Counted from the stretch's first letter, positions 16,593-23,680 are shown. The stretch is DNA of 37,288 bases from Verrucomicrobiota bacterium (GCA_016219905.1 JACRKA010000390.1:1-37288); one strand, 5' to 3'. Notes: a model not told the origin generated them from the letters alone. Numbers and translations are program-made.

Positions 16593-17967
16593 ACAACGCC
16601 ACGATCATCAGCGCCAGCACCAGCCCGCGCAACCACCACGGCATCCGCTCCGCCACCGACCGCAGGCTGGAATCCCGCACCAGGTATTGCAGCAGGCAGG
16701 TGCCGCCCATCACTACCGCCACCTTGACCAGGTCATTGAAGCGCAACACCGACGGCGCGTGGCCATGAAACCCGAACAATCCCGCCAGCATCGAAAACGC
16801 CTCGCCGAACGTCTGCGACCTGAACGGCACCCACGCGACGCTCACCAGCAGGAACGTCACCACAATCCCCGCGAACTTCGCCACCTCGCCTTCAAACATC
16901 TTCATCCCCGCCGTCCACCGCTTCCATAGCCGTTCGCCAATCAAGTAAAGCCCGTGCAGCCCGCCCCACGCCACGAACGTCCACGACGCCCCGTGCCACA
17001 AGCCCCCCAGCAGCATCGCCGCCATCAGGTTGAACAACGTCCGCGCCGTCCCGCGGCGGTTGCCGCCCAACGTGATGTAGAGATAGTCCCGCAGCCACGT
17101 GGACAGCGTGATATGCCAGCGCTGCCAGAAATCCCGGAACCCGCACGCCGCATAGGGAAACCGGAAGTTGTCCGGCAGGTTGAACCCCAGGCACAGCCCC
17201 ACGCCCCGCGCGCAGATCGAGTAGCCGGAGAAATCGAAGAAGATCTGCCCCGCAAACGCCAGCATCCCCGCCCACGCGTCCACCACGCCCGCCGTGGCCG
17301 CGCTCTGGAACGCCTGGTCCACCAGCGGCGCCAGGAACCCGTCCGCCAGCACGCTCTTCTCGAACAGCCCCAGCACCAGCAACGACAGCCCCCACCCCAA
17401 CTGCTTGCCCGTCGCCGCGCGCGGCTCGACGCATTGCGGCAGGAAATACTCCGCCCGCATGATCGGCCCCGCCACCATCCGCGGGAAGAACCCGATGAAC
17501 AGCGCGAAGTCCAGCAGCGAATGCCACGGCTTGAGCGTGCCGCGGTAGATGTTGATGGTGTAGGACATCGCCTCGAACGTGTAGAACGAAATGCCCACCG
17601 GCAGCACGATGTCCAGCCGCGGCGCGTGGTAGTCCACGCCCAGCGACCGCATCAGCAGCGCGAAGTTCTCCGTCAGGAAGTTGGCGTATTTGAAGAACCC
17701 CAGCAGGCCGAAGTTGCTCAGCAGGCTGATGCACAGCAATGCCCGCCGGCCCGCCAGCGTCCGCGCTCGCGGCATCGCGTTGGCCACCTTCCAGTCCACC
17801 ACCGTCGTGATCAGGAGCAATGCCACGAACGGCGGGTTCCACGCCGCGTAGAAGAGATAGCTGACCAGCACCAGGTTCAGCTTCTTCACCCGCCACGACA
17901 CCGGCAGGTTGTGCAGGCACAAGACCCCCAGGAGGAAGATCGCGAACGATAGCGAGTTGAAAATCAT
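16546..17967 (-). CDS. MBOAT family O-acyltransferase (AlgI/DltB-like)
   Basis: 473 residues and multi-spanning. It starts MIFNSLSFAIFLLGVL, with LVSYLFYAAWNPPFVALLL, LLGFFKYANFL, GISFYTFEAMSYTINIYRG and RMVAGPIMR, all hallmarks of AlgI-type MBOATs. The conserved RDFWQRWHITLSTWLRDYLY and the catalytic-His segment GGLWHGASWTFVAWGG are present, so it should be active. It moves an acyl (usually acetyl) group across the membrane for glycan O-acylation. The SGNH-like partner overlaps its 3' end. No clear promoter was seen in the spacer upstream, although that spacer holds a palindrome and a possible gene tail. Confidence 0.94.
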   Translation of the reverse strand: MIFNSLSFAIFLLGVLCLHNLPVSWRVKKLNLVLVSYLFYAAWNPPFVALLLITTVVDWKVANAMPRARTLAGRRALLCISLLSNFGLLGFFKYANFLTENFALLMRSLGVDYHAPRLDIVLPVGISFYTFEAMSYTINIYRGTLKPWHSLLDFALFIGFFPRMVAGPIMRAEYFLPQCVEPRAATGKQLGWGLSLLVLGLFEKSVLADGFLAPLVDQAFQSAATAGVVDAWAGMLAFAGQIFFDFSGYSICARGVGLCLGFNLPDNFRFPYAACGFRDFWQRWHITLSTWLRDYLYITLGGNRRGTARTLFNLMAAMLLGGLWHGASWTFVAWGGLHGLYLIGERLWKRWTAGMKMFEGEVAKFAGIVVTFLLVSVAWVPFRSQTFGEAFSMLAGLFGFHGHAPSVLRFNDLVKVAVVMGGTCLLQYLVRDSSLRSVAERMPWWLRGLVLALMIVALFVTPGEDRAFIYFQF

Positions 17968-18168
17968 CCCCGGAACTCAGGCCCCGCGCAGCCGTGCCCT
18001 GCCGCACCGCCGCCGCTCCTTCCCCGGCGCGATGCGAACGGCATCAATCCTGTGAGTTGTGTTTGCTCCGCCATCGTCGAGGCCGAGCATATAAGCCGCC
18101 CCTCAACGCCAAGTCAATCCCCGTCCCGGAACACAGAGCGACGCGCCGCGCGCCCCCTCTGCATCCTC

Positions 18169-18234
18169 ACCGCCGCCACCGGCTTCATCGTCACCCTCCC
18201 GCCCAAGTCCGTCGTCGCGCTGGAGGTGAATTGA
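18169..18234 (+). pseudogene. Possible C-terminal tail of a glycoside hydrolase or other surface protein
   Basis: The last codons of this frame read TGFIVTLPPKSVVALEVN and stop. A beta-strand of the form F-x-V-T-L-P-P-x-S-V-x-A-L-E-hydrophobic is a very common C-terminus in glycoside hydrolase families with a terminal beta-sandwich (for example arabinofuranosidases). Nothing upstream in the frame looks like the rest of such a protein, so it would be a fragment left after deletion. The palindromic element at 18237 begins 2 bp after the stop. The peptide is short and coincidence is possible. Confidence 0.35.
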
Positions 18235-18236
18235 AA

Positions 18237-18312
18237 AAACTGTAGCGTCGGTCTCCGACCGACGAAGGATTGATAAACAACAACCGGCGGTCAGAGACCG
18301 CCGCTACAGTTT
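18237..18312. repeat. Palindromic element, family 1 (copy A)
   Basis: Two arms of about 26-28 bp, AAACTGTAGCGTCGGTC... (from 18237) and the inverse, ending ...GACCGCCGCTACAGTTT (at 18312), match with three differences and flank a short AT-rich loop. Each arm is also a small palindrome around the GGTCTCNGACC core. The same family lies inside rimO at 28169-28244. It follows a possible gene tail on the plus strand and supplies the last codons and stop of the zinc-finger ORF on the minus strand. It could act as a bidirectional terminator-like structure in RNA. Confidence 0.9.
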
Positions 18313-18641
18313 CCTTTTGCCTTTCGCGTCTTGATGACACGGGCAACGTTTCCGACAGAGTCGGGAAACACTTTGCCAGCTTGAATTAGGCGGCATCTAA
18401 TGTCCGCACCCAGCAATTTCGCTTTGTGTATTTTCGTCATGTGGTGAGACATTCGGTCGCTCGACAATTTGCACTTGCAAACTGGGCATGCCGCCAAATC
18501 CTTGGGTGCAAGTTTCGCCTTCCTTATACTTTTGCCCTTCACCTTGCTCTCGCTCTGCAGTTTCACGTGAGGGCTACGCAGGTTGCTGTGACAGTGCGGC
18601 ATGTGTCTTCGCTTCTGGAACCGGGACGCGCTTTTATACAT
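18291..18641 (-). CDS. Small basic protein with a C2H2-like zinc finger
   Basis: 116 residues, strongly basic. One motif, CPVCKCKLSSDRMSHHMTKI ending in His-Lys, has the Cys-x2-Cys spacing followed by a His cluster as in a C2H2-type finger, suggesting nucleic-acid binding. A good Shine-Dalgarno-like AGGTGAGG lies just before the ATG and supports this start. The stop codon and the last five or six codons (NCSGGL) come from the palindromic element at 18237-18312, so the original C-terminus has probably been replaced. It is downstream of the endonuclease-like gene on the same strand, with a 129-bp gap. No family name is offered. Confidence 0.55.
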   Translation of the reverse strand: MYKSASRFQKRRHMPHCHSNLRSPHVKLQSESKVKGKSIRKAKLAPKDLAACPVCKCKLSSDRMSHHMTKIHKAKLLGADIRCRLIQAGKVFPDSVGNVARVIKTRKAKGNCSGGL

Positions 18642-18770
18642 GACCTCACCTGTGATTCTGAGTCATGCTCATCCGGCTTAGCCAGCGACCGCCGCTGGCG
18701 AGACGGAGAGGAGAAGACAAAGGAAAAGGAAGCGTTTCATGGATGCAGACGGTGCGCGGATTTCGCTGGT

Positions 18771-19562
18771 CTATTTCTTTTCTGGGTCCCGTTCATTCTC
18801 AATGGGCGCATACCACCCGGTTGTCTCTTTCTCTGAGATTGCCGCGTTGATCAATTCAAAGCTCTTGCAAAATATTCTTTCGGCAGCGGCTACATCTTTC
18901 TCGGTTTCCAGTTCCACATATCCCCACTTTGCCCCGCCGCTTTTGTATTCAAACGGCTCAACGCCGCGAACCGAGCGCCCTCGCGTGAAAACTGTTGCGC
19001 CGAGACGCTTCTTGTAGAGGTGGAGATAAACAAACACCCGCTTCGGCGAGTAGAAGGTGATGAGGTCTTCGTCGTTGTGTTTGAACCAGATATCCTTCGA
19101 GAGCGCGCAGATCGTATCTCTCGTTTTCTCCACCAAGCCACCTATCTTCTTGTCATGCAGATTGAGAAGAGCTTCAAGCGAGGTAGCCTTCTCTATTTGC
19201 CCAGGGCGAGTGATTTTCTCGTTGGGCAGATTCGGGATGATGTCGCGCAGAGCGATGACTTCGACCGGACAACCTGGCCAATTGTGTTCCCAGCAGACAA
19301 TTATGCTGCAATCTTTGGCGTCGTGCCCGTGGGCTTTGAAGTTCAAACTTTGATACTCGAATTCAATGTCAACCCTCTCCCATCCCTTCCCGGTGAAGCG
19401 CCTAGCTGTGCAATCGGGGAAGCCCGGCTTGATTTCCTCGATATACATGTTGAGATCATGAGCGACCTTGCCGAAGAGGAAGATGACGCCGTTCTCATTC
19501 ACGGGGCTGTAAACGAGTCCGCGAAAATCGATTAGGTCTCCAACCACGCTTTTCGTTTTCAT
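18771..19562 (-). CDS. Predicted endonuclease-like protein with C-terminal DUF5655-like domain
   Basis: 263 residues from the ATG at 19562; a TTG six codons upstream is possible. The N-terminal half contains LIDFRGLVYSPVNENGVIF, GFPDCTARR, VDIEFEYQSLNFKAHGHD and IIVCWEHNWPGCPVEVI, a block I associate with restriction-endonuclease-like predicted nucleases (Asp/Glu-rich strands followed by a D-x-IVCWEH strand). The C-terminal half, from about 140, has TFYSPKRVFVYLHLYKKRL and GGAKWGYVELETEKDV, resembling DUF5655. Base composition is less GC-rich than the neighbours, suggesting transfer. A small membrane protein gene lies 52 bp upstream. Family recall is moderate and no activity is proven. Confidence 0.7.
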   Translation of the reverse strand: MKTKSVVGDLIDFRGLVYSPVNENGVIFLFGKVAHDLNMYIEEIKPGFPDCTARRFTGKGWERVDIEFEYQSLNFKAHGHDAKDCSIIVCWEHNWPGCPVEVIALRDIIPNLPNEKITRPGQIEKATSLEALLNLHDKKIGGLVEKTRDTICALSKDIWFKHNDEDLITFYSPKRVFVYLHLYKKRLGATVFTRGRSVRGVEPFEYKSGGAKWGYVELETEKDVAAAERIFCKSFELINAAISEKETTGWYAPIENERDPEKK

Positions 19563-19614
19563 TTTATTACCAGTATCCAACCCTAGGTTAAGACGATTCT
19601 CTCAGACCCTGAAA

Positions 19615-19971
19615 TCAACGTGTCGGTGGTGGCGCTGAGGCCGTGCTATGAGAGGCAGCAACTCGCGCGCAATGTGCCTCCCAAGTCTGCCAACCAGTCA
19701 GAAACACCGCAAGAATCGAAATCCCAATCGCAATCCAACTACGGAGCACCGAACGACGAAACAACTCCTCACTGACCCGCACCTGCAACAACTGAGTCAC
19801 TGTCGAACGGAAGTTCTCCGTTTCCTTCGGCCAAGGGTCTTTCTCTCCCGCGTGCGCCAGAACCACCAAAGCTCGCTCCAAGTCCCGACGGCTGGCTTGC
19901 GTGATTTTTCCGGTAATGAACTTTTCCCGCAGATATGGTCGTTCAACTTCTTCCCAATTTGGCATATTCAT
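19615..19971 (-). CDS. Small single-helix membrane protein of unknown function
   Basis: 118 residues beginning MNMPNWEEVERPYLREKF. The first 80 or so residues are charged and helical in character. One hydrophobic helix follows near residues 82-97 (SWIAIGISILAVFLTGW), and the short Ser/Ala/Pro-rich tail is exposed on the other side. No family is recognised. It is the first of three minus-strand genes (this one, the endonuclease-like gene, the zinc-finger ORF) in a lower-GC patch, so it may be a membrane component of an acquired module; that is speculation from position only. Confidence 0.6.
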   Translation of the reverse strand: MNMPNWEEVERPYLREKFITGKITQASRRDLERALVVLAHAGEKDPWPKETENFRSTVTQLLQVRVSEELFRRSVLRSWIAIGISILAVFLTGWQTWEAHCARVAASHSTASAPPPTR

Positions 19972-19990
19972 ACGATTCGTGGGTTTCTAG

Positions 19991-20022
19991 CGCCTCGGCG
20001 GGCGTGCACTCCCGCCGAGGCG
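19991..20022. repeat. Perfect 12-bp hairpin (8-nt loop)
   Basis: CGCCTCGGCGGG at 19991-20002 and its exact reverse complement at 20011-20022 flank an 8-base loop. No T-tract follows on either strand, so it is not a standard intrinsic terminator. It lies between the start of the small membrane protein gene and the degenerate repeat gene, both on the minus strand. It may be another dispersed palindrome. Confidence 0.85.
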
Positions 20023-20178
20023 ATTGGCTTATACCTGTTTCGGCTTTACGCCGCCATCTTCATGACTTGGTCGCTCCACGAGCCTTGGCCGGCCGCCGCG
20101 GCCGGCACTGGGCGGCAGAGTGCTCCGCGACCCTATCCAATGCAAGGGCGAAAAGAACTTGGGTTCGCTTGCGACCGG

Positions 20179-20790
20179 CTAGATCACCGCCAGCGCCGCC
20201 GTCGCCTTGCTCGTGCCAGCCTTGGCTTCGCCAGTCTCAAAGCCGACTCCGTGCGCCACAATCCTGACTTCGTTTGCTCGAACCGTGACTTCGCTCAGAG
20301 CAACCTTGACTCCGCTTGCAGCAAGCTGAGTTTGCTGGAAGCAAACTTCACTTCGGTTGAGGTAACCTTGATTCCGGTTGGAACAACCCTGACTTCGGTT
20401 GAAGCAACCTTGACTCCGGTTGGAGCAAACGTGATTCGGCGAGAGCAAACTTCACTCCGGTTGGAGCATCCTTGACTCCGGTTGGAACAAACTTGATTGG
20501 TCTGGCGCAACCTTGACTCCGTCTGGACCAACCTTCACTCCGTTTGAAGCAAACATGACTCCGGTTGCTCCAACTTTGACTCCGGTTGGGGCTTCCTTGA
20601 CTCCGGTTGGAACAAACTTAACTCCGTTTGCAATAAACGGAGTCTCGCCGGAGGCTCCGGGAATCATGCCGGAACCATCCAATGTCTTGTTTTTGAATGG
20701 TTTATGAAGGTTTTGGCCTCCAAAGCCATTTTTGACACGCCGGGAGTCTCGCTGGTCAATTCCAGACAGTGCCATAGCCGCCCTGTGCAC
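20179..20790 (-). pseudogene. Degenerate gene built of 7-residue repeats (GVKVAPT-like), frame broken
   Basis: Read on the minus strand, the 21-bp array encodes seven-residue units such as PTGVKVA, STEVRVV and PTGIKVT. A non-repeat N-terminal part (GASGETPFIANGVKF) precedes it, and a tail ending TSKATAALAVI with a TAG stop at 20179 follows. The repeat phase holds from the N-terminal side to 20513, is lost at a 20-bp unit, shifts again at two more, and then returns to the starting frame, because three one-base losses add to one codon. The original frame meets a stop at 20452-20454. The start codon is unclear (20790 is the outer limit). It could instead never have been translated. Confidence 0.5.
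20222..20638. repeat. Tandem array of about 20 degenerate 21-bp units
   Basis: Plus-strand consensus is roughly TTGACTCCGGTTGGAGCAAAC. Units run head to tail from about 20222 (weak at that end) to 20638. All are 21 bp except three 20-bp units at 20327-20346, 20431-20450 and 20493-20512. There are no unique spacers, so it is not a CRISPR array. The unit length is a multiple of three and codes for a seven-residue repeat on the minus strand; the plus strand is also open as a TPVGxxL repeat over long stretches. Confidence 0.93.
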
Positions 20791-20875
20791 CGAAACGGAC
20801 GGATAAACCCACGCCCGGCAGGAGTCGCTGCCGGGCCGTCACCGCTGGCCTCATGAAGCGCGTCTCCGCGCACCT

Positions 20876-21151
20876 TCACGGCGCGTCCACGCAGGCCTTG
20901 GCTTCTTCAATCTCTTCCTGGGCCTTCAAGAGCAGCACGACGGCTTTCAACCGGTGCTTGTCGCACTTCTGATGGTCCGGCCCGACATCGGCGGCCAGCA
21001 ACAGCGCCACCGCCTTCTCGATGGCCGACCACGCGTCGTCAAACCGCGGGTCCGCCGCCGTCGCGACCGGCACGAACTGCGATCCCGTCAGCATGACCAA
21101 CGCGAGGCCGAAGCCAATGAGGTATTTCTCCGCTCTGGCAAACGTCTTCAT
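20876..21151 (-). CDS. Small exported protein, unknown function
   Basis: 91 residues. A signal peptide is evident: MKTFARAEKYLIGFGLALVM and then a hydrophobic stretch ending near VATAAD, with cleavage probably after VATA. The mature part of about 60 residues is helical, with two Cys (CDKHRL and ACVDAP) that could pair. A purine-rich ribosome-binding site (AGAGAGGGG, complement of 21155-21163) precedes the ATG and supports the start. It lies between the degenerate repeat gene and a palindrome. No family is recognised. Confidence 0.72.
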   Translation of the reverse strand: MKTFARAEKYLIGFGLALVMLTGSQFVPVATAADPRFDDAWSAIEKAVALLLAADVGPDHQKCDKHRLKAVVLLLKAQEEIEEAKACVDAP

Positions 21152-21252
21152 GATCCCCTCTCTTTCTGGATGGGTAACGGCTTAGCATAAGACCATGACC
21201 GCCCAACCGCAAATGGAGGCGCCGCTCGGTCGTGGGTCGCTTTCGAGAGTTC

Positions 21253-21325
21253 GTAGTAGCGCGCTTCAGCGCGCGTTCGTTCTCTCGCCGAACGGCCGGC
21301 TACGCGCGCTGAAGCGCGCTACTAC
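21253..21325. repeat. Palindromic element, family 2: perfect 24-bp inverted repeat
   Basis: Arm GTAGTAGCGCGCTTCAGCGC... (21253-21276) and its exact reverse complement (21302-21325) flank 25 bases. Each arm contains its own smaller palindrome (GCGCGCT/AGCGCGC), so several folds are possible. It sits between the 3' end of the NHL gene and the promoter side of the small exported protein gene, both on the minus strand. The layout matches family 1 but the sequence differs. Confidence 0.93.
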
Positions 21326-21357
21326 AAACCAAACTCACCCGCTCCGCGCGCCTCCAC

Positions 21358-22389
21358 CTACTTCTGCGGGACGAGCTTCTGCACGCGTTTGCCGATGATG
21401 TCGCCGCAGTAGATGTTCTGCTTCGAATCGAGCGCGATGCCGTGGACCCAGTTGAGTTCGCCCGGCTTCTCCTGCCCGTCCTCGCCCTTCGGCACGGTCC
21501 AGAGCTGGAGCAGCTTGCCATCGGTGTTGAACTTCATCAGCACCTGGTCCTTCGGCGGGCAGCCCAGCGGCGCTTTCGGATACTTCGGGTCCACGTGCCA
21601 ATACGTCGGCGATGAGCCGCAGGCCCAGATCTCGTCCTTCGGCGACACCCAGAGTCCCCACGGGACGAGGATGTCTTTCCAGACGGCGAGCAGTCTGCCC
21701 TGCGGGCTGAAGACCTGGATGCGGACGTTGTTGCGGTCGGCGACGTAGAGCCGGCCCCGCGAGTCGCAGACGATGGAGTGCGGCAGGCTGAACTCGCCGG
21801 GTTTGTTGCCGAGCTTGCCCCATGCCTTGACGAAACGGCCTTTGCTGTCGAAGTGGACGATCCGGGCGTTGCCGTAGCCGTCGGAGACGAAGATGTCGCC
21901 GTTGGGGGCGATGGCCATGTCGGTGGGCTTGAAGAAATGCGCCGCGTCCTCGCCCGGCTCGCCCAGCGTGCCGAGGGTCATGAGCAGCTCGCCCGCGGGC
22001 GTGAATTTCCGCACGACGTGCAGTCCCGCGTCGGCCAGCCAGACGTTGCCCTGCTTGTCGAGCCGGATGTAATGCGGCGTGGCGTTGGTCCTCGATTCGC
22101 GCCAGCCGCTGACGTAGTGGCCGTCGGGCGCATAGACCTGCACGACGGGATTGGTGCGCGTGTGGATCCAGACGTTGTCGCGCTTGTCCACGTCCACGCC
22201 CGGCACCGCGCCGCAGCAGATGCCCGCCGGATGTTGCGGCCAGTTCGTGGCCACCTGATACCACGGCGAGGGGTTGACGCGCGGGTAGCTGGGCGTGGGA
22301 ATCAGTTTCGGGTCGGCGGGCGGCGGGTTGTATTGGGCGGAGGCGGTCGCGGCGAAAGAGAGCAGAATCGTGAGGGCGAACGGTTTCAT
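21358..22389 (-). CDS. Exported NHL-repeat beta-propeller protein
   Basis: 343 residues with an N-terminal signal peptide (MKPFALTILLSFAATASAQ, cleavage likely after ASA). The body has repeated NHL-type blades: VDVDKRDNVWIHTRTNPVVQ, IRLDKQGNVWLADAGLHVV, MAIAPNGDIFVSDGYGNARI, IVCDSRGRLYVADRNNVRIQ and GIALDSKQNIYCGDIIG. This suggests a six-bladed propeller similar to peptidyl-alpha-hydroxyglycine lyase-like proteins. Such proteins in this type of bacterium are usually of unknown substrate. The start at 22389 is preferred over one seven codons upstream because the signal peptide begins there. It diverges from the MetE-like gene. Confidence 0.88.
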   Translation of the reverse strand: MKPFALTILLSFAATASAQYNPPPADPKLIPTPSYPRVNPSPWYQVATNWPQHPAGICCGAVPGVDVDKRDNVWIHTRTNPVVQVYAPDGHYVSGWRESRTNATPHYIRLDKQGNVWLADAGLHVVRKFTPAGELLMTLGTLGEPGEDAAHFFKPTDMAIAPNGDIFVSDGYGNARIVHFDSKGRFVKAWGKLGNKPGEFSLPHSIVCDSRGRLYVADRNNVRIQVFSPQGRLLAVWKDILVPWGLWVSPKDEIWACGSSPTYWHVDPKYPKAPLGCPPKDQVLMKFNTDGKLLQLWTVPKGEDGQEKPGELNWVHGIALDSKQNIYCGDIIGKRVQKLVPQK

Positions 22390-22398
22390 GGGGCCGAA

Positions 22399-22426
22399 CG
22401 TATCCGACACTGCGCGCGCCCGTCAA
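22399..22426 (-). promoter_or_regulatory. Possible sigma70-type promoter for the NHL gene
   Basis: On the minus strand TTGACG (22426-22421) is followed after 16 bases by GATACG (22404-22399), just upstream of the ATG at 22389. The -35 box is good and the -10 box weak. The very short leader makes it tentative. Confidence 0.3.
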
Positions 22427-22504
22427 TACTGCCCCATTGAAGGCAATATGTTGCCCGTAACAGTTTTTGACCCCGCCGCACGCCGTGTTAGGTGAGTTTA
22501 GAAC

Positions 22505-22512
22505 AGGAAGGA
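22505..22512 (+). promoter_or_regulatory. Strong ribosome-binding site of the MetE-like gene
   Basis: AGGAAGGA lies 10 bases before the ATG at 22523. It is one of the few clear Shine-Dalgarno sequences in the window and fixes the start of the gene. Confidence 0.7.
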
Positions 22513-22522
22513 TAACCCACAC

Positions 22523-23680
22523 ATGCTGACCGTCACCAAACACCTCGTGTTGCCCACCACCCTGACCGGCTCGCTGCCGCGCCCCCAATGGTATTCCGAA
22601 AACCTCGAAGGCCGGCCGTTCAGCGTCATGCTCAACCAGGTGCGCTTCCGCGAGCAATACTTCGACGCGCTCGCCTGTTTCATCAGCGACCAGAACCGCG
22701 CCGGCCTCGATATCCTCGTGGATGGCGATTGCCGGTTCGACACGGACATCGGCGGGCGCGCGTGGCTCGCCTACCCGATGGAACGCATGGGCGGCCTCAC
22801 CGGCCACAGCGGTCTCACAAAATTCAAGATGCTGGATGACGAGCCGCCGGGCACGATCCTCCGCGAGTTGCAGGGCGGCCACCAATGGCCCGAGGTCACC
22901 GGCAAACTCACCCGCGGCGAGATGGAATACGCCAAGCTCTGGAAAGCGTCGCAGATTCTCAGCAAGAGGCCGGTCAAGTTCGGCACCGTCTCGGCGCAGT
23001 GCATCGAGGGTTTTTACCGCAACCATTACTACAAGAACGACGAGGAGATGCTCGGCGCGCTCTGCGACGTGATGAACGAGGAACTCCGCGACCTCGCCAA
23101 CGCCGGTTGCGGCATCATCCAGGTCGAGGAACCGATCATCCACTTCGCCGCGCTCAACCCCGCCGTGAAGGACAAGGAGATGCAGAAGCTGGTCAACGCC
23201 TTCAACCGCGAAGTCCGCGGCGTGAAAGCCGAGGTCTGGTATCACTCGTGTTGGGGCAATCCGAGCCAGCAGCGCGTCTTCCGCGAGGTCCAGAGCTACG
23301 AGCGCGGACTGGACTGGATGCTCCAGTGCGACTGCGACGTCATCACGCTGGAGACGGCCAGCACCAACGGCATGGACCTGCCGTTGCTCAAGCATCTCAA
23401 GACGAAGAAGAAGTTTGCCATCGGCGTGATTGACCACCGCAACCTCCAGATCGAGACGCCGCAACAGGTCGCCGCGCTCATCCGCAAGGCGCTCAAATAC
23501 GTCGAGCCGCGCCAGCTCATCATCTCCACCGACTGCGGCTTCGGCCGCGAGGGCATCCCGCGCCGCAACGCGTTTTACAAAATGGTCGCGCTCGTGCAGG
23601 GCACCAACCTCGTCCGGAAGGAACTCAGCCTGCCGCAAGCCGAAGTCATGGCGGCCGACCCGAAGATGCAGTTGGTGTAG
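22523..23680 (+). CDS. Cobalamin-independent methionine synthase-like (MetE C-terminal domain) protein
   Basis: 385 residues, the length of a single MetE catalytic barrel with no N-terminal MetE half. Zinc ligands expected of the fold are visible: His241 and Cys243 in YHSCWGN, Glu277 in ITLETA and Cys338 in STDCGFG. TLTGSLPRP near the start and IIQVEEP also fit the family. Classical MetE moves a methyl group from methyl-tetrahydrofolate to homocysteine; short core forms use other methyl donors or serve different thiols, so the substrate here is open. It stands alone, diverging from the NHL gene. Confidence 0.85.
   Translation: MLTVTKHLVLPTTLTGSLPRPQWYSENLEGRPFSVMLNQVRFREQYFDALACFISDQNRAGLDILVDGDCRFDTDIGGRAWLAYPMERMGGLTGHSGLTKFKMLDDEPPGTILRELQGGHQWPEVTGKLTRGEMEYAKLWKASQILSKRPVKFGTVSAQCIEGFYRNHYYKNDEEMLGALCDVMNEELRDLANAGCGIIQVEEPIIHFAALNPAVKDKEMQKLVNAFNREVRGVKAEVWYHSCWGNPSQQRVFREVQSYERGLDWMLQCDCDVITLETASTNGMDLPLLKHLKTKKKFAIGVIDHRNLQIETPQQVAALIRKALKYVEPRQLIISTDCGFGREGIPRRNAFYKMVALVQGTNLVRKELSLPQAEVMAADPKMQLV

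Noticed and set aside
19648-20475. Plus-strand open frame of 275 codons through the small membrane protein gene and repeat array
   Set aside because: It joins antisense sequence to the 21-bp repeats and shows no consistent protein character.
20222-20638. CRISPR array
   Set aside because: Units are contiguous 20-21 bp repeats with no unique spacers, and no cas genes are nearby.
21335-23638. Minus-strand open frame of about 767 codons spanning the MetE-like gene and part of the NHL gene
   Set aside because: It crosses two well-supported genes in the wrong frame and has no domain.
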